Source: JAIBJN01 sp035762005 (lineage in GTDB: Bacteria > Actinomycetota > Thermoleophilia > Gaiellales > Gaiellaceae). Taken from it: DNA of 64,000 nucleotides. Shown here in pieces: positions 25,200 through 33,682 of this stretch (position 1 is its first letter; each line of letters starts with the position of its first letter). A program made the translations under genes and the position numbers. The stretch lies in contig DASTQA010000023.1 in NCBI GenBank assembly GCA_035762005.1, positions 1-64,000 on the forward strand, given 5' to 3'. The notes under the pieces were generated by a model. The model did not search any database. It was not told the DNA's origin and worked only from the letters and a program-made list of their open reading frames with translations.

Positions 25200-25214
25200 G
25201 TGACACTGTGTCAC
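25200..25214. repeat. 15-bp palindrome GTGACACtGTGTCAC, copy 1
   Basis: A perfect 7-1-7 palindrome in the ATPase leader. The same heptamers recur at 25266, 47601 and 47676. It looks like the operator of a dimeric DNA-binding protein or a dispersed repeat. Confidence 0.75.
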
Positions 25215-25265
25215 TCGGTCGGAACCTCGTCGGCGAGGGGCGCTCGGTGCCGCGCCGGATCACAA

Positions 25266-25280
25266 GTGACACCGTGTCAC
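25266..25280. repeat. 15-bp palindrome GTGACACcGTGTCAC, copy 2
   Basis: Perfect palindrome 66 bp (about six helical turns) from copy 1. It is preceded by CAA and followed by TAG. Confidence 0.75.
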
Positions 25281-25289
25281 TAGGGGCCG

Positions 25290-25322
25290 GTATGCGGGTT
25301 TGCGTCCTCGTCTGTTGCATAC
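25290..25322. repeat. 33-bp spaced inverted repeat GTATGC-N21-GCATAC
   Basis: The outer arms and the 21-nt spacing equal those at 25125-25157, but the interior is not palindromic. It closes the far side of the nested repeat region that lies between the ATPase gene and the Rieske gene. Confidence 0.6.
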
Positions 25323-25361
25323 CGCGTCACGACCGGAGCGCCGGGAGAAGGGCGGCGTGGG

Positions 25362-25712
25362 CTACGCCCGCAGCAGCACGCGACCGTCCTCGACGCGGGC
25401 CGGGTACACCGCGGCGCGCAGGGTTGGCTCGTCGAGGCACGCGCCCGTGTCGAGGTCGAACTCCCAGCCGTGCCAGGGACAGCGGAGGACCCGGCGACCG
25501 GCGAGCTCGTAGACGCCCGGGTCGCCCGCCACGCGCTCCAGGACGCTCCCCAGGCAGAGGGGCCCGCCGTGGTGCGGACAGCGGTTGCGGATCCCGTGGA
25601 GGGCGCCGTCGGGCTCGGCGACGACGCCGACCTCGCGGCCGCCGACCCTCGCGACCACGCGCCCGTCGCGCTCGAGCTCCGCGAGGGAGCCCACGTCGTG
25701 CCACTCAGCCAC
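25362..25712 (-). CDS. Rieske-type [2Fe-2S] protein
   Basis: A 116-residue single-domain Rieske protein. The cluster motifs are RCPHHGGPLC and RCPWHGWEF, giving the two Cys and two His ligands about 30 residues apart. WHDVGSLAEL opens the fold. It resembles NirD or ferredoxins of Rieske oxygenases and would act as an electron carrier in the cytosol. GTG 25712 overlaps the upstream amidohydrolase by 8 nt. No oxygenase is adjacent; the nearest oxygenase alpha subunit is 15 kb away and has its own Rieske domain. Confidence 0.9.
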   Translation of the reverse strand: MAEWHDVGSLAELERDGRVVARVGGREVGVVAEPDGALHGIRNRCPHHGGPLCLGSVLERVAGDPGVYELAGRRVLRCPWHGWEFDLDTGACLDEPTLRAAVYPARVEDGRVLLRA

Positions 25713-26781
25713 GCGCGGGGAGGGCGAGGCGCGCGGCGTAGAGGTCCGCGGCGTTGTCGTGCAGGACCTGCGCGCGCCAGGCCTCGGGCAGCCGCTTGAC
25801 CATGAAGTCCGGGTCGTCGAAGTCCCAGTGCGGGTAGTCGGAGGCGAAGCAGAGGTTCCCGGGGGCGCCCGCGGCGGCGAGCATCGCGAAGAGCGTCTCG
25901 TCCGCTCCGTCGGTGTGCTCGAGCGGCTGGGTCGAGAAGCGGACGTGCTCGCGGGCGACCTCGCTCGGCTTGCGGTCGAGCCACGGCACCTCGCTCCGGA
26001 GCGCACGCCAGTTCGTGTCGAGGCGCCAGAGGATGCCCGGGAGCCAGGCGAGCCCGCCCTCCATCAGGAGCACCTGCAGGGTCGGGAAGCGCTCGAAGAC
26101 GCCGTGGCAGAGGAGCGAGACGAGGTGGGCCATCGTGCTGCAGGCGGACCCGAGCGTGTGCCACTCGATGTAGAAGGTGACGGGGCCCGCCCCGCCGGGC
26201 GGAGCGGCGAGGCCCATTCCCTCGCCGCCCGTGTGGATCGCCACCGGGAGGCCGTGCTCGACCGCCGCCTCGAAGATGGGCAGGTAGCGCGGCTCGCCGT
26301 AGGGCCGGTCGGCGCCGCCGCACAGGAGGACCTGGACGAAGCGCTCGTCTGCCGCCGCGCGCCGGATCTCGGCCGCCGCCGCCTGCGGGTCCTGGGCGGG
26401 GCAGAGGATCGAGGCCCGCAGGCGCGGCTCCGCGTCCAGCCAGCGCTCGCGGAGCCACTCGTTGTGCGCCCGGGCGAGCTCGGCGGCGCGGTACGGGCTC
26501 GGAATGAGCGAGACGAGCACGGCGTCGTCGCCGTTCAGGACGCCGATCTCCACGCCGCTCGGGTCGAGCAGCTCGCGGCGCACCGTCTCGACGTCGGCGG
26601 CCGGCGGGCGCCCGTTCTGCTCGACGTCCTGCCGGAACCAGGAGGACGGATGCGCCCAGGAGTAGCCCGGGAGCCCGAACGACGGCCCCTGCGCGCGGAA
26701 CCAGTCTCGCTGCGCGGGATCGACGTACGCGAGCAGCTCCTCGGCGTCACCGATCTGCGGGTGGATGTCGCAGTCGATCAC
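25705..26781 (-). CDS. Amidohydrolase-2 family protein (ACMSD/decarboxylase-like)
   Basis: A 358-residue TIM-barrel protein of PF04909. It opens with MIDCDIHP (DxH instead of the usual HxH) and ends with FASDYPHWDFDDPD, the family's late Asp site. LPVAIHTGGEG and FYIEWHTL provide the middle histidines. Family members hydrolyse or decarboxylate aromatic and related acids. A -10 box TAGGGT lies 7 nt before GTG 26781. It is transcribed with the downstream Rieske gene, so oxidation of an aromatic compound is possible. Confidence 0.85.
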   Translation of the reverse strand: MIDCDIHPQIGDAEELLAYVDPAQRDWFRAQGPSFGLPGYSWAHPSSWFRQDVEQNGRPPAADVETVRRELLDPSGVEIGVLNGDDAVLVSLIPSPYRAAELARAHNEWLRERWLDAEPRLRASILCPAQDPQAAAAEIRRAAADERFVQVLLCGGADRPYGEPRYLPIFEAAVEHGLPVAIHTGGEGMGLAAPPGGAGPVTFYIEWHTLGSACSTMAHLVSLLCHGVFERFPTLQVLLMEGGLAWLPGILWRLDTNWRALRSEVPWLDRKPSEVAREHVRFSTQPLEHTDGADETLFAMLAAAGAPGNLCFASDYPHWDFDDPDFMVKRLPEAWRAQVLHDNAADLYAARLALPARG

Positions 26782-26788
26782 GCCGCCA

Positions 26789-26794
26789 ACCCTA
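26789..26794 (-). promoter_or_regulatory. -10 hexamer TAGGGT, 7 nt before GTG 26781
   Basis: Minus strand: TAGGGT, seven bases, then the GTG of the amidohydrolase gene; leaderless type. It also lies just after the CocE stop. Confidence 0.45.
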
Positions 26795-26796
26795 CG

Positions 26797-28782
26797 TCAG
26801 ACGTGGTCGCGCGGGAACCCGTGCGTCCACGTGCGGGCGAAGATCCGCGTCGCGCCCTCGTACACGTCCAGCTGGGTCGTCACGTGGAAGGCCTCCGCGT
26901 CCGCCGTCATCGCGCTCGTCACCTCCGAGAGCATGCTCCAGTCCCCCCGCGCCATCCCGGAGGTCGCGTGGAAGCGCACGGCCGCCGAGAGCGGGTCGCC
27001 GTCGCGGACGGAGTACACCGTGTGGCTCGTGTCCGAGGTCTCGAGCCCGCTCGCGAGCAGACGCTGGACGCCGCCGAGGTCCCAGTCGAAGACCTGCTCG
27101 ACGAGCCCGGTGGCGAGGTCGCGCCGGAGGAAGCGCCCGCCGGGGCCCGCGGCGACCGCCTCGACGGGAAGCGGCGCCGAGTGCTCGGGCTCCGCGAAGG
27201 GCCGCAGGCGCTCGTCCTCGGGCCGCCTCTGCCGTTCCGGCAGCTCCAGCGTGCCCGAGAAGAGGGTGAGCCGCACCGGCTCGGGCGACGGCCAGGCCCA
27301 CGGCCAGTACGTCGGCGAGACCGCCACGCGCAGCCGGTGCCCGGCCGGGAACGAGTGAGCGGCGACGTCGAGCGGGACGCGCACCTCGTACCGGCGGCCC
27401 GGCTCGAGGGCGACCGGGCGCTCGTGGCTCTCGCGGTGCGCCAGGTTCAGGAGCCCGCGCGTGACGAGGGCCGAGGTTCCGTCCGGGAAGACGTCGCAGA
27501 CGCGCACGGCCACGAGCGCGCTCGGGCGGTCGACGGCGAGCTCGAGCGTCGCCGCGGGAAAGCCGAGGATCTCGAGCGGCTCGGGGAGCGGCTCGGAGTC
27601 GAACGCGAGTGAGAGGGCGTCGTCGGGCCGCTGGTCGCCCGCGAGATCGGACTGGCCCTCGGAGGTCCAGACGCCGGCCTCCGCCCCGTTCGCCTGGACG
27701 CCGAGGAGGGTGCGCGGCCCCTCGAGCGGGAGCCTCCAGGCGCGGCGCCCGACGTTCGCCGACGGCCACTCCGGCTCGGCCACCCAGCGACCCGGCCGAA
27801 GCTCGTAGCCCGGCCGGGGCTCGACGGACTCCTGCATCCAGACGCGCAGCATCGGTTCGTCCATGACCCCGTTCTCCTCGCCCTTGAGCCAGTGGTCGAA
27901 CCAGCGGACGCACTCCTGGAGGAAGCCGATCGACGGGCCCGGGAGCGCGTCGTCGGGAAAGGCGTGCGCCCAGGGGCCGATCAGCCCCTTCCGCGGCGCC
28001 GAGAGGCCGGCGAGCAGGCGCGGGACGGCGTTCGTGTAGCCGTCGGCGAAGCCGCCGACCGCGTAGACCGGGCACTCGATCGCCGCGTAGTCCTCGCACA
28101 CCGACCCGTGCCGCCAGTACCCGTCGCGGCGCTGGTGGGCGAGCCAGGGCTCGATCCAGGGCGTCAGCGTCTCCAGCCGCTCGAGCCAGGTCTCGCGCCA
28201 GCCCTCGCCGTAGAGACGCGGGTCGGGAGGGCGCGCGTTCCACGTCAGCATCGAGCCCGCCCAGTGGAGCATGTCGAGCGCGAGCACGCAGCCGCCGCGG
28301 TAGTGCACGTCGTCGGCGTAGCGGTCGTCCGTCGAGCAGAGCGTGACGATCGCCCCGAGCCCCGGCGGGCGGCGGGCGGCGACCTGGAGCGCGTTGAAGC
28401 CGCCCCAGGAGATGCCCCACATGCCGAGCCGCCCGCTGCACCAGGGCTGGGCGGCGAGCCAGGCGAGCACCTCGAGCGCGTCCTCCTGCTCCTGCTCGGT
28501 GTACTCGTCGGCGATGATCCCGTCCGACTCGCCCGTCCCGCGCAGATCCACACGGACGGCCGCGTACCCGAAGCCGGCGAGGTAGGGCTGGCGGGCGGCG
28601 TCGCGGATCGCCGTGCCGTCGCTCTTCCGGTACGGGAGGAACTCGAGGATCGCCGGCACGGGGTCGGCCTCGGCGTCCTCGGGGAGCCAGATCCGCGCCG
28701 CGAGCCGCGTCCCGTCCGCGAGCGGGATCCACGTGTGCTCGATCTCCCGGACCCGCCGGGGGAACTCCGTCCGGACGCCCAC
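26797..28782 (-). CDS. CocE/NonD-family serine hydrolase (peptidase S15 fold)
   Basis: A 661-residue a/b hydrolase. The nucleophile elbow is GISWGGFNAL (Ser near 130). YRKSDGTAIRD, VRVDLRGTGESDG and the C-terminal jelly-roll (PepX_C, about 380-600) complete the CocE/X-Pro dipeptidyl-peptidase layout. Members hydrolyse esters or amides such as cocaine, glutaryl-7-ACA or Xaa-Pro peptides. No signal peptide is seen, so it is cytosolic. It starts directly after the stop of the upstream TMADH-like gene. Confidence 0.9.
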   Translation of the reverse strand: MGVRTEFPRRVREIEHTWIPLADGTRLAARIWLPEDAEADPVPAILEFLPYRKSDGTAIRDAARQPYLAGFGYAAVRVDLRGTGESDGIIADEYTEQEQEDALEVLAWLAAQPWCSGRLGMWGISWGGFNALQVAARRPPGLGAIVTLCSTDDRYADDVHYRGGCVLALDMLHWAGSMLTWNARPPDPRLYGEGWRETWLERLETLTPWIEPWLAHQRRDGYWRHGSVCEDYAAIECPVYAVGGFADGYTNAVPRLLAGLSAPRKGLIGPWAHAFPDDALPGPSIGFLQECVRWFDHWLKGEENGVMDEPMLRVWMQESVEPRPGYELRPGRWVAEPEWPSANVGRRAWRLPLEGPRTLLGVQANGAEAGVWTSEGQSDLAGDQRPDDALSLAFDSEPLPEPLEILGFPAATLELAVDRPSALVAVRVCDVFPDGTSALVTRGLLNLAHRESHERPVALEPGRRYEVRVPLDVAAHSFPAGHRLRVAVSPTYWPWAWPSPEPVRLTLFSGTLELPERQRRPEDERLRPFAEPEHSAPLPVEAVAAGPGGRFLRRDLATGLVEQVFDWDLGGVQRLLASGLETSDTSHTVYSVRDGDPLSAAVRFHATSGMARGDWSMLSEVTSAMTADAEAFHVTTQLDVYEGATRIFARTWTHGFPRDHV

Positions 28783-28783
28783 G

Positions 28784-30877
28784 CTAGCGCAGCGCGGCGG
28801 GCTCGAGCGAGAGGCGCTCGCGCCGGTACGGAAGCGGGACGGCCGGATTCTCCGAGTCGATCTCGCGGGCGAGGCGGTGGCCGTCGAAGATCGCCTCGGC
28901 GACGATCCGGGGCGCGACGCAGTCGCCGATCCGGTAGAGCGCCTCGATCCCTTCCGCCCGCAGGGCCTCCTCGTCCCGGGCGAGCTCGAGGTAGAGCTCC
29001 TCGTTCGAGAGGCGCTGGGTGACGAGCACGATCGCGTCGGCCTCGAGCTCGAGAGGCTCGCCGAACTCGTCCGTGCCGACGAGGCGCCCGGCCTCGACCG
29101 CGGAGAGGACGACGCCCGCGCGCTGGCCGACGCCGCGGTCGTGGAGGTGCTGGCGGAGGAGCGGGCCCTCGAGCGTCTCGTCGGAGACGGGAGAGATCTT
29201 GTCGAGGCAGCTCACGAGCTCGACTGCGAAGCCCTCGCCGGCGAGCCTCTCCGCGAGCCCTGCCGCCGTGAAGTATCCCTCGCCGTCGTAGACGACGACC
29301 CGGCGGCCGGGCGGGGCCTTCCCCTCGAGCATGATCTGCTCGGGCGTGAGCACGTGCGGGAGCGAGGCGTCCGCGCCGGGGATCGGCTCGTGCGTGAGGT
29401 ACGTGCGCCCGTCGCCGGCCCAGCGGGCTCCCGTCGCGACGACGACGAGCTCGGCGCCGTACGTGCGCACCCCCTCCGCGTCGAGGCGCTCGCCGGCGAT
29501 CACCTCGACGTTGCGGAGCTTCTCGAGCTGGATTCGGCGCCAGTTGACGACGCGCGCCCACTCCCCCAGGCCGGGAAGCTCGGGGATCCAGCGCATGCAG
29601 CCGCCGATCTCCGCCGCCGCGTCGAGCAGGTGGACGCGGCGGAAGCCTCGCTTGCCGAGGACGATCGCGCACTCCATCCCGGCCGGGCCGGCGCCGACGA
29701 CGAGCACGTCGCGGTCGGCGTTCGCCGCGGGCTCGAAGCGCTCCGGGTGCCAGCCGCGCCGGTACTCCTCGCCCGCGGTCGCGTTCTGGGTGCAGCCGAT
29801 GTGGTTGCCCCACTCGGCCTTCATGACGCACACGTTGCAGCCGATGCACTCGCGGATCTCGCCGTAGAGGCCGTCCTCGACCTTGCTCGGGAGGAAGGGG
29901 TCGGAGATCGACGGCCGCGCGGCGCCGATCAGGTCCCACGCCCCCGAGCGGACGATCTCGGCCATCCGGTCGGGGTTCGTCAGGCGACCGACCCCGACGA
30001 TCGGCTTCGCGGTCGCCTCCCGCACGCGCCCGGTCCACTCGAGCTGGTACCCCTCGGGGAAGAACCGGGACGCGCCCGAGTCCTTCGACCACTCGGTGAT
30101 GGAGCCGACATTCACGTCCCAGAGGTCGACGAGCGAGTCGGCGAGGCGGACGAAGGCCAGCCCCTCCTCCAGCTCCACCCCGGCCGGGCCGAGCGCCTCC
30201 ACGCAGAGCCGGACTGCGATCGCGCAGTCCTCGCCGATCGCCTCGCGCACGAGCTCGAGGGTCTCGAGCCAGAAGCGCGCACGGTTCTCGAGCGAGCCGC
30301 CGTAGGCGTCCGTGCGCCGGTTGTAGAACGGGGAGAGGAACTGGAGGGGCAGGTAGCTGTGGCCGCCGTAGACGTAGACGATGTCGAAGCCGGCGTCCCG
30401 CGCGGCCCTCGCCGCCCGCACCCAGTCCGCCTGGACGCGGCGGATGTCCCCGCCCTCCATCGCCTTGGGGACGACGAAGTGGTCGTAGTCGCTCGCGAGC
30501 TGCGAGGGCGCCACCGCCGGCACCCGGGCCTCCCGCGCCCGGGCGTGCGCCCCGCCGTGCGTGAGCTCGATCCCCGCGAGCGAGTCGAAGCGGTGCGCCT
30601 CCTCGCACATGAGCGCGAGGTTGCGCAGGTCGTCGTCGTCCCAGAAGCGGGTCGAGACGACCGGCCAGAAGTCGGAGTCGACGCTGACGAGCGCCTCCTC
30701 GGTGCACACGGCCGCCCAGCCGCCCTCCGCCTTCAGGCCGCGGAAGCGCGCCTGGGAGCCCGGCTTCTCGCTCCCGAAGCCCGTGCAGTGCGGCACCTGG
30801 TAGAAGCGGTTGCGCAGCGTCTTGGGGCCGATCCGGACGGGCTCGAAGAGGATGTCGTGGCGGGGGTCGCGCGGCAT
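28784..30877 (-). CDS. TMADH/2,4-dienoyl-CoA reductase-family flavoprotein, paralogue 1
   Basis: A 697-residue three-cofactor flavoprotein: an old-yellow-enzyme barrel with FMN (1-350), a [4Fe-4S] motif CIGCNVC plus a later GC, and FAD/NAD(P)-like domains beginning with VLVVGAGPAGMECA. NRFYQVPHCTGFG keeps the cysteine (C31) that carries covalent 6-S-cysteinyl-FMN in trimethylamine dehydrogenase. In the stretch where TMADH has its substrate-binding Tyr60, this protein reads TEEALVSVD rather than TEYC, so its substrate probably differs. ATG 30877 is 22 nt from the divergent ThDP gene. It is about the same length as the paralogue at 41840. Confidence 0.88.
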   Translation of the reverse strand: MPRDPRHDILFEPVRIGPKTLRNRFYQVPHCTGFGSEKPGSQARFRGLKAEGGWAAVCTEEALVSVDSDFWPVVSTRFWDDDDLRNLALMCEEAHRFDSLAGIELTHGGAHARAREARVPAVAPSQLASDYDHFVVPKAMEGGDIRRVQADWVRAARAARDAGFDIVYVYGGHSYLPLQFLSPFYNRRTDAYGGSLENRARFWLETLELVREAIGEDCAIAVRLCVEALGPAGVELEEGLAFVRLADSLVDLWDVNVGSITEWSKDSGASRFFPEGYQLEWTGRVREATAKPIVGVGRLTNPDRMAEIVRSGAWDLIGAARPSISDPFLPSKVEDGLYGEIRECIGCNVCVMKAEWGNHIGCTQNATAGEEYRRGWHPERFEPAANADRDVLVVGAGPAGMECAIVLGKRGFRRVHLLDAAAEIGGCMRWIPELPGLGEWARVVNWRRIQLEKLRNVEVIAGERLDAEGVRTYGAELVVVATGARWAGDGRTYLTHEPIPGADASLPHVLTPEQIMLEGKAPPGRRVVVYDGEGYFTAAGLAERLAGEGFAVELVSCLDKISPVSDETLEGPLLRQHLHDRGVGQRAGVVLSAVEAGRLVGTDEFGEPLELEADAIVLVTQRLSNEELYLELARDEEALRAEGIEALYRIGDCVAPRIVAEAIFDGHRLAREIDSENPAVPLPYRRERLSLEPAALR

Positions 30878-30882
30878 GGCGA

Positions 30883-30892
30883 GGGATAGGAT
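30883..30892. promoter_or_regulatory. Overlapping divergent -10 boxes in a 22-bp gap
   Basis: On the plus strand TAGGAT (30887-30892) is 7 nt before GTG 30900. On the minus strand TATCCC (30888-30883) is 5 nt before ATG 30877. The two -10 boxes share bases, so RNA polymerase can use only one at a time, and both mRNAs would be leaderless. Confidence 0.5.
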
Positions 30893-30899
30893 CGCGCCT

Positions 30900-32525
30900 G
30901 TGGCGCAACGGGTCAAAGGACGTACGGGAGGAAGCCTCGTCGCAGAGAGCCTCGAGGCGGCCGGGGCGGAGGTCGCCTTCGGCGTTCCCGGCATCCACGC
31001 GCTCGCGATCTGGGAGGGCCTGAGGACGAGCTCGGTCCGCGCCGTCGGCCTGCGGACGGAGCTCGACGCGGGCTTCGCCGCGGACGGCTACGCGCGCACG
31101 AGCGGCCGGCCGGCGCCGCTCCTCCTCTCCACGGGCCCCGGCGCGCTCATCTCGCTCGCGGCGCTCATGGAGGCCGCGAGCGCGCACGTCCCCGTCGTCG
31201 CGCTCGCGAGCCAGATCCCGAGCGACCTCGTCGGCCGCGGGCGCGGGTTCCTCCACGAGCTGCCCGACCAGCTCGCCTCCTTCGCCCCCGTCGCCAAGTG
31301 GGCCGCGCGGGCCGAGTCCGCGGCGGCCATCCCGGGGCTCCTGGCCGAGGCGTGGCGCCGCTCGCTCGCGCCGCCGAGCGGGCCGGTCTTCCTCGAGATC
31401 CCCGTCGACCTCCTCGCCGCCGAGACCGACCTGCCGGCGGTGGACGAGCTCGACACGGCGCCGGCGCCGGCGCCGCTGCCGCCCGAGGACGCGCTCGCCG
31501 AGGCGGCGCGGATCCTCGCCGGAGCCGAGCGGCCGGTGCTCTGGGCCGGCGGCGGCGTCCTCCGCTCGGGCGCGTGGGCGGAGCTCGCCGCCCTGGCGGA
31601 GCGGCTCGGCGCCCCGGTGGCGACGACGTACATGGGCAAGGGCGCTTTCCCCGACGACCACCCGCTCGCGGCCGGCGCCGCCGCCGACGAGGCCGGTTTC
31701 CGCGAGCTCCTCGCCGGGGCCGACGCGGTCCTCGCGGTCGGCACGGAGCTCGGCGCCGAGACGACCGGCCAGTACGGGCTCTCCTTCTCGGGGCGCCTGC
31801 TCCACCTGGACGCCGCCCCCGAGCGGATCGGCGCCACGTATCCCGCGCTCGGGCTCGTGGGGGACGCGCGCGCCGTGCTCGCCGCCCTGCTCGTGCGGCT
31901 CCCCGCCCGCGCCCCCGGGGACGGCGAGAGGCTCGTGGCGGAGCTTCGCGCCCGGGTCGAGGCGGGCCTCGCCGAGCAGGACCGGGACGGCGAGCGCGAG
32001 CTCCTGCGCACGCTCCGCGAGGCGATCCCGAGGGACACCGTCACCGCCTGGGACATGACGATCGCCGCCTACTGGGCGGCGGCGCACTTCCCCGTCTACG
32101 AGCCGCGCACGTTCCTCTACCCGCTCGGCTCGGGGACGCTCGGCTACGCCTGGCCTGCGGCGCTCGGCGCCTCGCTCGCCGTGCCCGGGCGGACGACCGT
32201 CGCGGTCGCGGGCGACGGCGGCGTCCTCTACGGCCTCGCCGAGCTCGCGGCGGCGCGCCAGCACGGCCTCGACGCGGTGCTCCTGCTCGTGGACGACGGC
32301 GGGTACGGGATCCTGCGCGAGTACCAGCGCGACTCGTTCGGCGAGACGTTCGCGGTCGACCTCGCCCAGCCGGACTTCCGCGCCCTCGTCGAGGCCTTCG
32401 GCGTCCCGGTCTCGACGGTCGCCCCGGAGGAGGCCGGCGAGGCGCTCGCCGGAGCCGTCGCACGCGGGGGGCCGGCGGTCGTCCACGTGCCGGCGCACCT
32501 CGAGATGTGGACGCCGACCCCGTGA
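30900..32525 (+). CDS. ThDP-dependent enzyme (acetolactate synthase/2-oxoacid decarboxylase family)
   Basis: A 541-residue enzyme with the three ThDP domains. The N-terminal PYR domain includes FGVPGIHALAIWEGL and GLRTELDAGFAADGYA with the catalytic Glu; the PP domain has VAGDGGVLYGLAELAAA. The metal-binding end reads LLVDDGGYG where most relatives have NN or ND, a substitution to note. Overlap with an aminotransferase suggests that an amino acid is transaminated and the 2-oxo acid then decarboxylated, as in the AruH/AruI pair of arginine breakdown. The true substrate is unknown. Confidence 0.87.
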   Translation: MAQRVKGRTGGSLVAESLEAAGAEVAFGVPGIHALAIWEGLRTSSVRAVGLRTELDAGFAADGYARTSGRPAPLLLSTGPGALISLAALMEAASAHVPVVALASQIPSDLVGRGRGFLHELPDQLASFAPVAKWAARAESAAAIPGLLAEAWRRSLAPPSGPVFLEIPVDLLAAETDLPAVDELDTAPAPAPLPPEDALAEAARILAGAERPVLWAGGGVLRSGAWAELAALAERLGAPVATTYMGKGAFPDDHPLAAGAAADEAGFRELLAGADAVLAVGTELGAETTGQYGLSFSGRLLHLDAAPERIGATYPALGLVGDARAVLAALLVRLPARAPGDGERLVAELRARVEAGLAEQDRDGERELLRTLREAIPRDTVTAWDMTIAAYWAAAHFPVYEPRTFLYPLGSGTLGYAWPAALGASLAVPGRTTVAVAGDGGVLYGLAELAAARQHGLDAVLLLVDDGGYGILREYQRDSFGETFAVDLAQPDFRALVEAFGVPVSTVAPEEAGEALAGAVARGGPAVVHVPAHLEMWTPTP

Positions 32526-33658
32526 GCACCGACTGGTCCAGGCTCGTGCGGCCCTCGCTCCTCGGCCTCGACCCGTACCGGCCGGGCGCGAGCCTCGATG
32601 AGCTCCGCCGCGCCTACGGGCTCGAGGAGATCGTCAAGCTGAACTGGAACGAGGGCCTGCAAGGCCCCTTCCCGGGCGTCGAGGAGGCCGTGCGCGAGGA
32701 GATGGCCCGCGTGTGGATCTACCCGGAGCAGGCCTACTCGGACCTGCGCGAGGCGATCGCCGCCTGGCTCGGGACGACGCCGGAGCGGATCGTGCCCAGC
32801 CACGGGATCCAGGCGCTCATCGCCACGGTCGCGCACGCCTTCCTCGAGCCGGGCGACGCAGTCGTCCTCACGACGCCGACCTACGGCCTCTACGCCCAGG
32901 CCTGCGCGGCCGCGGGCGCGCGAATCGTCGAGGTGCCGAGCAAGGACTTCCGCCACGACCCCGACGCCCTCGCCGCGGCTGCGCGGGAGACGGACGCGCG
33001 GCTCCTCTGGCTCTGCGACCCGAACAACCCGACCGGCTCGCTCGTCGACCGGCAGGAGTGGGAGCGCCTGCTCGCCGGCCTTCCCGGCGGCTGCACGATC
33101 GTCGTCGACGAGGCCTACACGGAATACGCCGACCCGGACCAGCGCGCCGACCGTGTGCGGGACGTCGAGGAGGGCCGGCCCGTGCTCCTCCTCCGCACCT
33201 TCTCGAAGATCTTCGGCCTCGCCGGCCTCCGCCTCGGCTACGCGATCGTGGACGCCCGGCTCGCGGAGTTCCTCGATGTCGTCCAGGAGCCGTTCAACGT
33301 CAACCGGGCCGCGCTCGCGGCGGGGCGCGCGAGCCTGGGGACGCCGGAGGTCGTGGACGAGCGCCGGCGCGCGAACGCCGAGGCCCGGGAGCGGCTGGCG
33401 GCGCTCCTGCGCGAGGCGGGCGCGGAGCCGTTCCCCTCGCAGGCGAACTTCCTCCTCGTCGACGTGGGGGTGGACGACCTCGCCCTCGCGGACGCACTCG
33501 CCCGCCGCGGCTTCCTCGTCCGCGCGGGCAGCGAGTTCGGCCTGCCGGACCACGTCAGGATCACGACCGGGCCCGTCCCGCTCATGGAGCGCGTGGCCGC
33601 CGAGCTCGCCGCCGCGCGCGCCGAGCTGGGCGAGCGACATTCGTCCCCGACCGCCTGA
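32522..33658 (+). CDS. PLP-dependent class I/II aminotransferase (HisC-like)
   Basis: A 378-residue fold-type I aminotransferase. The PLP site is RTFSKIFGLAGLRLGY with the Schiff-base Lys near residue 225; DPNNPTGS and VVDEAYTEYAD carry the Asn and Asp-Tyr pair. It resembles histidinol-phosphate aminotransferase, but the catabolic setting and lack of his genes argue for another amino donor. GTG 32522 overlaps the ThDP gene stop (GTGA). Confidence 0.9.
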   Translation: MSTDWSRLVRPSLLGLDPYRPGASLDELRRAYGLEEIVKLNWNEGLQGPFPGVEEAVREEMARVWIYPEQAYSDLREAIAAWLGTTPERIVPSHGIQALIATVAHAFLEPGDAVVLTTPTYGLYAQACAAAGARIVEVPSKDFRHDPDALAAAARETDARLLWLCDPNNPTGSLVDRQEWERLLAGLPGGCTIVVDEAYTEYADPDQRADRVRDVEEGRPVLLLRTFSKIFGLAGLRLGYAIVDARLAEFLDVVQEPFNVNRAALAAGRASLGTPEVVDERRRANAEARERLAALLREAGAEPFPSQANFLLVDVGVDDLALADALARRGFLVRAGSEFGLPDHVRITTGPVPLMERVAAELAAARAELGERHSSPTA

Positions 33659-33682
33659 CGCGGCCCCCCGCGGCCGAGCCGT

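Noticed and set aside
25125..25322. Insertion sequence ends
   Set aside because: Inverted repeats are present, but there is no transposase frame between them and no target-site duplication is evident.
28245..32498. Very long minus-strand open frame (about 1,400 codons)
   Set aside because: It runs antisense or out of frame through the CocE, TMADH-like and ThDP genes. The translation is Arg/Gly/Pro/Ala-rich with no domain. High GC removes stop codons from shadow frames.
32522..33658. Histidine biosynthesis gene hisC
   Set aside because: The fold matches, but no other his genes are present and it is coupled to a 2-oxoacid decarboxylase-like gene, so a catabolic transaminase is more likely.
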